64,000 nucleotides of DNA, from contig CAXXXQ010000003.1 of assembly GCA_963677355.2 (NCBI GenBank), positions 124,001 through 188,000 of the forward strand, given 5' to 3'. A program made the position numbers and the translations under genes. Positions within the stretch are counted from its first letter, which is position 1. Every line of letters starts with the position of its first letter. Origin of the DNA: Thiomicrorhabdus sp963677355. Its GTDB lineage: Bacteria; Pseudomonadota; Gammaproteobacteria; Thiomicrospirales; Thiomicrospiraceae. Below the pieces are notes generated by a model. That model was not told the origin of the DNA. It saw only the letters and a program-made list of their open reading frames with translations, and ran no database searches. Below are positions 59,044 to 64,000 of this stretch, piece by piece.

Positions 59044-61302
59044 ATGAAGAATCTACCAAAACGAAAAATTATCTCATCTCTTGGCCAATGGAGCGCCGTA
59101 GGTTTAGCTACGGTGATGCTTGCCGGTTGCTACGGAGACAGTTCATCTTCAGAAAGTTATTCGTATGAAGATGTTGAATCATCAACTTTTGACCCCAATT
59201 CGTCATTTCAAGACGAAGCGGCCATTTCAGATTATGCGCTCAAAGCGGTATCCAGCTTGAAAGCGCAGGGTGTTCTGCCCAATGAAGAAAATTTTAACCC
59301 TCAAGCCCCTGCGGATAGCGAATTTGCCGAGACGCTTCTTGGCATTCAGGATTTGGGGGCGGGAGAGCTGAGTTATGATGAAGCTAAACGATTGATTTTG
59401 GATTCTCTGATCAATGCCGAAGATCAGGAAACCGTCTCTATTGAAGGCTTTTTGTCTAAAAAGGATTATCAGTCCAGCATCACTAGGGAAGATTTCGCTT
59501 ATATGGTCTTCCAGGCTCGCCAAGTAAATTTTGTCGAAATTGGTCAGCCAATTCATAACCCGGCTATTGCAAACACCGGCCCATTATTAGGGCCTACGGT
59601 ACTGGAAACCGGCAGCGATGCAAACGGCCCAATCTATGATGGTAGCTCTGTTTCATTGTTTCACAGAGCGCGAGGGGCATCCAATACCACTTTTGGCGAC
59701 AATCCTGTATTGACGCTTCAAGTACACCCGGAAGTTTTTCAATCGGTTTCTGCGGGCGGGCTAAGTGTGGATGATCTAACCGATCTATCGGCTCAGCTGG
59801 AAGTCGTGCTCTCTGACGGTAGCGTGCATCGCACGCCGTTTTCTTCGATGATTCCATTCAGTATTCATGGCGCGGACGGCAAGAAAGATGTCATTCGCAT
59901 TGAAGACGGTATCCTGATTTTTGTTGAAGATTTGTTGGGTTACACCGATCATTTCGAACTGAATGGTCGTGCATTCACTGCACAGGGTTTGATTGATTTA
60001 ATGCAGTCTCAGAGCTATTACAATGGCGAAACGACCGATCGCGAAGTACTTGCTGTTGTAAGCGATGAATTAACTGCAAAAGGCTTTTCACTCCAAGATA
60101 GACGACTGATGTTGCATAACATGGTTTTAGCAAAAACCGCTCTGCAACAATCCGGCTTAAGTCCGCTTTCAGCCCCGTTTAATACCATTGCAGGCCCAAG
60201 CAGTAATTTTAGAAGTTTCAGTGACGGGCACTTGTATGCAACCTATCAGCTGGTCGAAAACCTGTTAGCTAAAATTGAAACGGGGGATTTGCCGGCAGCG
60301 CGTACTGATTTGAACGATGCCGACATACAGCAGAACCTGTTGACCGCCACCAAAATTTTAACTGCAGCGACTCTGTTGCCTCATGTTTCATCATTGGCTA
60401 ATGCTCCTTTTCTACCGAATGAAGCACTCTCTTCAAGAGTGAAAAAGTCCGGAGCTCTGCTTGCCAGTGAACCAGTGGTCTTTCAGTTTGATCGTCTGAA
60501 ACGTGCGGCATATATTATTTTGGATGATGCTCTTGCCAACGGGGTTGCTTCACACCTTGTCACTAAAGGCGAAATTGTCAAAGATGAGTCCACCAGTGAA
60601 GCGGCATTTTCTCTTCGTGCCGACCATTTCGAAACGGTTCCTTTAAATGTTAAAGAATCCGCTTTGATTGATGCTTTATACGATTACAAACAGTCTTATG
60701 AACATTTGATCAACTTGATTTCCGGAGTGGATTTCTCAACTTCGTTGACGCAATTGGACGGTAGCTCGTTCGATACAGTAGTCAATGCATTCAGTCAGCC
60801 GGTGATGAACCCTCAAATGGCATCCATCAAAATTGGAGATCTGGAGTTTAATATGGATATGCTGGCAACGCCTTCGCATGTTAAGCCTGTTTTTGCACCG
60901 GCAAATGATCTGACTCAAAGTCGTGAACAGGAAGCCTTTGGCCTTAATGAAGCGCATGATCCATTCCCGTTACGAGTCGCGCATTACATTTGTGACGGTT
61001 TGATTGTAAGCAATGCCGGAGACGAAATTGGCGAATCTAAACTTCACCCCGAAGAGCAAGCAGATCTGATTAAGGATATTTCTCCGGATGCCGCTGAACA
61101 GTGCCTCGCAGAATTGAACGACAGTCCGCGATATAAACAACTTCTGTTTGTCGATAACTTCCAGCTGCCGCCATTTGGGCCTGAGGCTAAGTTTATTTCG
61201 ACTCAAGGAATCGAGATTATCAACCGCATCTTATTAACGCCGGTTGATTCGAATGTCGAAATTGAGGATATCCGATTGACGTATCGATTGGTTGATAAGT
61301 AA
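59044..61302 (+). CDS. Large lipoprotein of unknown function
   Basis: A 752-residue protein with a lipoprotein signal (MLAGC, Cys29) followed by a Ser/Glu-rich linker. The rest mixes helical segments and beta stretches without a motif I recognise. Only two cysteines (YICDGL and EQCLAEL) occur late in the protein, possibly a disulfide. AAAGGAG sits at the usual distance before the ATG. It precedes an ECF sigma/anti-sigma pair on the same strand but has its own terminator. It may be a target or a signal-sensing partner of that pair; this is only context. Confidence 0.8.
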   Translation: MKNLPKRKIISSLGQWSAVGLATVMLAGCYGDSSSSESYSYEDVESSTFDPNSSFQDEAAISDYALKAVSSLKAQGVLPNEENFNPQAPADSEFAETLLGIQDLGAGELSYDEAKRLILDSLINAEDQETVSIEGFLSKKDYQSSITREDFAYMVFQARQVNFVEIGQPIHNPAIANTGPLLGPTVLETGSDANGPIYDGSSVSLFHRARGASNTTFGDNPVLTLQVHPEVFQSVSAGGLSVDDLTDLSAQLEVVLSDGSVHRTPFSSMIPFSIHGADGKKDVIRIEDGILIFVEDLLGYTDHFELNGRAFTAQGLIDLMQSQSYYNGETTDREVLAVVSDELTAKGFSLQDRRLMLHNMVLAKTALQQSGLSPLSAPFNTIAGPSSNFRSFSDGHLYATYQLVENLLAKIETGDLPAARTDLNDADIQQNLLTATKILTAATLLPHVSSLANAPFLPNEALSSRVKKSGALLASEPVVFQFDRLKRAAYIILDDALANGVASHLVTKGEIVKDESTSEAAFSLRADHFETVPLNVKESALIDALYDYKQSYEHLINLISGVDFSTSLTQLDGSSFDTVVNAFSQPVMNPQMASIKIGDLEFNMDMLATPSHVKPVFAPANDLTQSREQEAFGLNEAHDPFPLRVAHYICDGLIVSNAGDEIGESKLHPEEQADLIKDISPDAAEQCLAELNDSPRYKQLLFVDNFQLPPFGPEAKFISTQGIEIINRILLTPVDSNVEIEDIRLTYRLVDK

Positions 61303-61325
61303 CTTCAGTTTAATAGTGAAATAAA

Positions 61326-61353
61326 GTCGGGCCGGATATTTTCGGCCCTTTTA
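61326..61353 (+). terminator. Probable terminator after the large lipoprotein gene
   Basis: GGGCCG/CGGCCC arms with an eight-base loop and a short T run (TTTT). Confidence 0.65.
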
Positions 61354-61385
61354 TCCGGTGATTAAAGAAAACCTCTTTCAATCTT

Positions 61386-61414
61386 TGAAACTTTTCTGTT
61401 TGGTACAGGTCTTA
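61386..61414 (+). promoter_or_regulatory. Candidate ECF-type promoter of the sigma gene
   Basis: TGAAAC, 17 bases, GTCTTA: the spacing and the -35 'GAAAC' and -10 'GTC' pattern fit many ECF sigma promoters. It lies about 190 bases before the sigma start, so autoregulation is likely if the site is real. Confidence 0.45.
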
Positions 61415-61607
61415 GTATGGTGAATGGCAAATCATTTCCTGAAACGCAGTTGCAGAAAGATTCGATATTGAAAGATGTTTTTATGAATTATGGATTAGGC
61501 ATATACCTGGTATGGCTCTTTTGATCGTTTCTTATAAAAAACAGAGTGTGAGTTGGAAACTTGTCGAACCAAAAGTCTTAGCTTTTTCATAAGAAATGAT
61601 TTAATTA

Positions 61608-62093
61608 ATGAACGAAATTCAAAAACAGATCGTTGCCTTGATCCCAAAATTAAGAAGATATGCGCGAGCTTTGACGCAAGATAAGGAGAGTGCCGATGAT
61701 CTGGTTCAGGATGCTCTTGAACGTGCACTGACAAGAATCGAGCTTTGGAAGCGTGGAACGGATATGCGGGCTTGGTTATTTACGATTATGCACAATGTGT
61801 ATGTGAACAGCGTTAAAAAAAATAGCCGTGGTGGGTTGCATATTCCAATTGACGGTACAATGGAGGAGTTGAGTTATTCTGATTCTCAGATCGGCTCAAT
61901 AGAGTTAAATGAATGCTTAAAAGCGTTGAATGCACTCCCTTTGGAGCAACGGGAAATAATTGTTTTAGTCGCAGTGGAAGGTCTGAGTTACAGTCAGGTT
62001 GCAACGGTTGTCGATGTGCCTGTCGGCACGGTTATGTCTCGATTGTCTAGGGCAAGAAAAGCTATACGTACGCTGGTTGGCGACGAATCATAA
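61608..62093 (+). CDS. ECF-family RNA polymerase sigma factor
   Basis: A 161-residue ECF sigma. Region 2 shows LIPKLRRYARALTQDKESADDLVQDALERAL and DMRAWLFTIMHNVYVN; region 4 shows LNALPLEQREIIVLVAVEGLSYSQVATVVDVPVGTVMSRLSRARKAIR (split here for length by its helices). No extra domain. It is followed 17 bases later by its anti-sigma gene. The signal is unknown; nothing ties it to a known stress regulon. Confidence 0.93.
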   Translation: MNEIQKQIVALIPKLRRYARALTQDKESADDLVQDALERALTRIELWKRGTDMRAWLFTIMHNVYVNSVKKNSRGGLHIPIDGTMEELSYSDSQIGSIELNECLKALNALPLEQREIIVLVAVEGLSYSQVATVVDVPVGTVMSRLSRARKAIRTLVGDES

Positions 62094-62110
62094 GACGAAG
62101 TAAGAAAACG

Positions 62111-62944
62111 ATGGGCGAGAGCGTAAATAACCAAATTGATGAACTTATGCTGCATGCTTATGTAGATGGTGAGTTATGTGAAGCAGATGGGCGGTTAGTT
62201 GAAGAATATCTGCAAACTCACCCCGAAGCTATGGCGTTGGTTGAAAGTATTCAGAAACAGAATCGGTTATTGAAAACCGGTTTCGATCCGGTGCTGGACG
62301 AAGAAATCCCTGACTTTTTATTGGAAGCCGTTACGGACGGGAACACGAACGACAAAAAGAAAACAAAGAGGTGGTTTGCACCGTACCGAGTGGCTTCACT
62401 GGTTTTGCCGTTGGTTTTGGGCGGTATCTTAGGCTGGGGCTTGAAACCGATTGAAACTGAAAAAATGAGTCTGACAACAGAGACCATGAGTTTTGTAAAA
62501 CAAGCCAGACTGGCGCATGTGATGTACACACCCGAAAAACTGCATCCGGTTGATGTGACTTCCAAGCATGAAAAACACCTGGTTGCATGGATATCAAAAC
62601 GTCTTGGGATTGATATTGAGACACCGGATTTGACCGGACAAGGCTTTAAGCTGGTCGGCGGGCGTTTATTGCCAAATGAAACCGGGCCTTCTGCTCAATT
62701 CATGTACGAAAACAGTCAGGGGCAAAGGTTGACGTTGTACGTTAATAAAAATTACAACAAAGAAGAAACCGCCTTCGAGTTTTTTGAAGATGGCGATATT
62801 GCTTCTTTCTACTGGGTTGATAAATCGTTGGTTTATGCCCTGACAGGAGACCTGAATCGTCAGCAATTACTGGATATTTCTCACCACATATACCGTTTCT
62901 ATAATAAAGAAAATGGCGAGCTTCAGCATTTAAGCAAAATTTAA
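62111..62944 (+). CDS. Membrane anti-sigma factor
   Basis: A 277-residue protein: an N-terminal anti-sigma domain (LHAYVDGELCEADGRLVEEYL), without the zinc HxxxCxxC of ZAS types, one membrane helix at about residues 92-110 (VASLVLPLVLGGILGWGL), and a periplasmic domain of about 165 residues with GFKLVGGRLLPNETGPSAQF. This is the layout of RskA/ChrR-like membrane anti-sigmas and pairs with the ECF gene just upstream. It is followed by a strong terminator. Confidence 0.88.
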   Translation: MGESVNNQIDELMLHAYVDGELCEADGRLVEEYLQTHPEAMALVESIQKQNRLLKTGFDPVLDEEIPDFLLEAVTDGNTNDKKKTKRWFAPYRVASLVLPLVLGGILGWGLKPIETEKMSLTTETMSFVKQARLAHVMYTPEKLHPVDVTSKHEKHLVAWISKRLGIDIETPDLTGQGFKLVGGRLLPNETGPSAQFMYENSQGQRLTLYVNKNYNKEETAFEFFEDGDIASFYWVDKSLVYALTGDLNRQQLLDISHHIYRFYNKENGELQHLSKI

Positions 62945-63033
62945 TATCGTCGTTTTCGGTTTAAAGATGCTGAACGGGGATTGTTAAAACCATTAATAAA
63001 AAATTCCGGACACACTTTTTGTGTCTCTCCATT

Positions 63034-63060
63034 AGATTCGCAAACCGCGAATCTTTTTTT
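63034..63060 (+). terminator. Terminator after the anti-sigma gene
   Basis: AGATTCGC/GCGAATCT arms with a five-base loop, followed by seven T residues. It lies between convergent genes ending at 62944 and 63063. Confidence 0.9.
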
Positions 63061-63062
63061 AT

Positions 63063-63464
63063 CTATTCAATGTGTTCAGCCCAGCTAATTACCACGCTAC
63101 GCTTGCCCCACTCATTGGCTTTCTGTTTGTCGGTGCCCATGTAGATATCGATTTTCTTTTCCCAGCGTTTGTGCATTTTATCCAGTACCAAGTATTCCCC
63201 TTCCAAACCTTCAATGGTCACTTTGGAACCGTTTTTCAGTCCCATTTTCAGCAGGTCTCGTGAAACCGCAATCGATTTCATTCCCGGTTCGAGCACGTTG
63301 TTCCATGCGGCTAGATAGGGCGTTTTATCGGTTTGCGATTTATGCGAGGTATAAGCTGTGGCCGTGACCTCAAGCTCGGTACGTTGCGGCGTCTCTTTTG
63401 TACAGCCCAGCATACTGGCCGAGAGCAGCAGTAGCAAAGTGATTAAGATTTGATTTATCTTCAT
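63063..63464 (-). CDS. 3D-domain lipoprotein
   Basis: About 133 residues with lipobox SMLGC, then a 3D domain (three aspartates): VTATAYTSHKSQTDKTP, IAVSRDLLKMGLKNGS, and YLVLDKMHKRWEKKIDIYMG. The double-psi barrel fold is shared with MltA-type lytic transglycosylases and resuscitation-type proteins, so a cell-wall role is likely. ATG 63464 begins the signal peptide; the longer frame from 63521 has no such start. Confidence 0.85.
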   Translation of the reverse strand: MKINQILITLLLLLSASMLGCTKETPQRTELEVTATAYTSHKSQTDKTPYLAAWNNVLEPGMKSIAVSRDLLKMGLKNGSKVTIEGLEGEYLVLDKMHKRWEKKIDIYMGTDKQKANEWGKRSVVISWAEHIE

Positions 63465-63534
63465 TAACGCCGTCCCAATATTTTTGATAGCGAATGTCGC
63501 TAAAATCGATCCCATCACCAATATATTTTACCGG

Positions 63535-64000
63535 TCAGACGTTTTCCGGGTTGGTGGATTTATCGGATTGAGTCCAGCGGCGCTGCAAGTTATGGATATA
63601 AATAATCAGTACAAAGAACGCGGTCGAGATGACGCCGAGTATTAACAGTGTCCAATTCTCTTCCGGAATGGTATCCAGCAGGATCAGTTTTCGAATAATC
63701 ACCACAAAGGCAATCTCCAGGAAAGTCAGGGCATAGCCAAAACCGTCGTGAATAAACAACGCTTTGACAATAGCTAGTACGATTAGGGTGAATAGCGCAT
63801 CGGTCAGCAAAATTTTCATCGATTTAAAATCTAATACACCTTGCAGTACGATGAATTCAAAAAGTTTGTGGGAAATGCTGAATAGACAGACGATCAGATA
63901 CACCACCATGAAAACAATAAAAAATAAGCGCAGGATCTTAACGATATTGGTCAGCCCGTATTCGGCCTGTTGTTGAAAAAAATTGTCTAAGCGGGAAAAA
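63535..64000 (-). CDS. PsiE-like membrane protein, 5' end cut by window edge
   Basis: At least 155 residues in an open frame running to base 64000. Four hydrophobic segments with LFSISHKLFEFIVLQGVL and FLEIAFVVIIRKLILLDT recall the phosphate-starvation-inducible PsiE family. The ATG at 63909 falls inside the first membrane helix, and upstream codons (NIVKILRLFFIVF) belong to the same helix, so the true start lies further right, probably beyond the window. It ends 70 bases before the 3D lipoprotein gene start. Confidence 0.78.
   Translation of the reverse strand, partial: FSRLDNFFQQQAEYGLTNIVKILRLFFIVFMVVYLIVCLFSISHKLFEFIVLQGVLDFKSMKILLTDALFTLIVLAIVKALFIHDGFGYALTFLEIAFVVIIRKLILLDTIPEENWTLLILGVISTAFFVLIIYIHNLQRRWTQSDKSTNPENV

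Noticed and set aside
61495..61734. 79-residue minus-strand frame over the start of the ECF sigma gene
   Set aside because: It overlaps a gene with clear sigma motifs and has no ribosome site or family signal.

Overview
The window looks like a chromosomal segment of a sulfur-oxidising gammaproteobacterium, most likely of the Thiomicrospira/Hydrogenovibrio/Thiomicrorhabdus group. Housekeeping genes (mutY-yggX, trxA-rho, hemE, hemW, trmB, rdgB, uvrD) have gammaproteobacterial character. An isolated soxYZ pair with no other sox genes beside it, NDH-2, a cytochrome P460-like protein, rhodanese and DsrE-like proteins fit chemolithotrophic sulfur metabolism. The genus is inferred from gene content and was not checked by any search.

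Layout: 1-10 kb holds a truncated PBP1a gene, yicC, rdgB, a beta-CASP metallo-hydrolase, hemW, an AsmA protein and trmB. 10-21 kb holds mutY-yggX, an EAL-HDOD protein, hemE, a secreted nuclease, zinc-free L31, trxA-rho, uvrD, a FetAB-type transporter and a rhodanese. 21-32 kb holds SPFH-NfeD, a 48-aa membrane protein, an OlsF-like acyltransferase, pgm-patatin, a zinc-uptake pair (small His-rich protein plus ZnuD-like receptor) and cbpA. 32-40 kb holds an H-NOX/hybrid kinase pair, an orphan TRAP-type binding protein, a coupled diguanylate cyclase-ldhA-sppA operon and a Ca2+/Na+ antiporter.

The main accessory region is 40067-43836. It is visibly A+T-rich and holds six small genes, all on the minus strand, each followed by an attC-like recombination site. 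No integron integrase is in the window, so this is a CALIN-type gene-cassette array (cluster of attC sites lacking an integrase). Cassette products are an LRAT-domain protein, a membrane-anchored beta-rich protein, a membrane coiled-coil protein, a HEPN-like protein with an RX4H motif, a DUF4145 protein interrupted by one in-frame amber codon, and a second membrane coiled-coil protein. This is the best candidate for an undescribed system.

After the array come a ChaN lipoprotein and malic enzyme, a second EAL-HDOD protein, selU, ndh, a cytochrome P460/two-component/DsrE cluster, a large GGDEF-EAL protein, soxYZ, a 752-aa lipoprotein of unknown function, an ECF sigma/anti-sigma pair with a candidate autoregulatory promoter, a 3D-domain lipoprotein and a truncated PsiE-like gene. 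No tRNA, rRNA, CRISPR array, transposase or phage gene was recognised.
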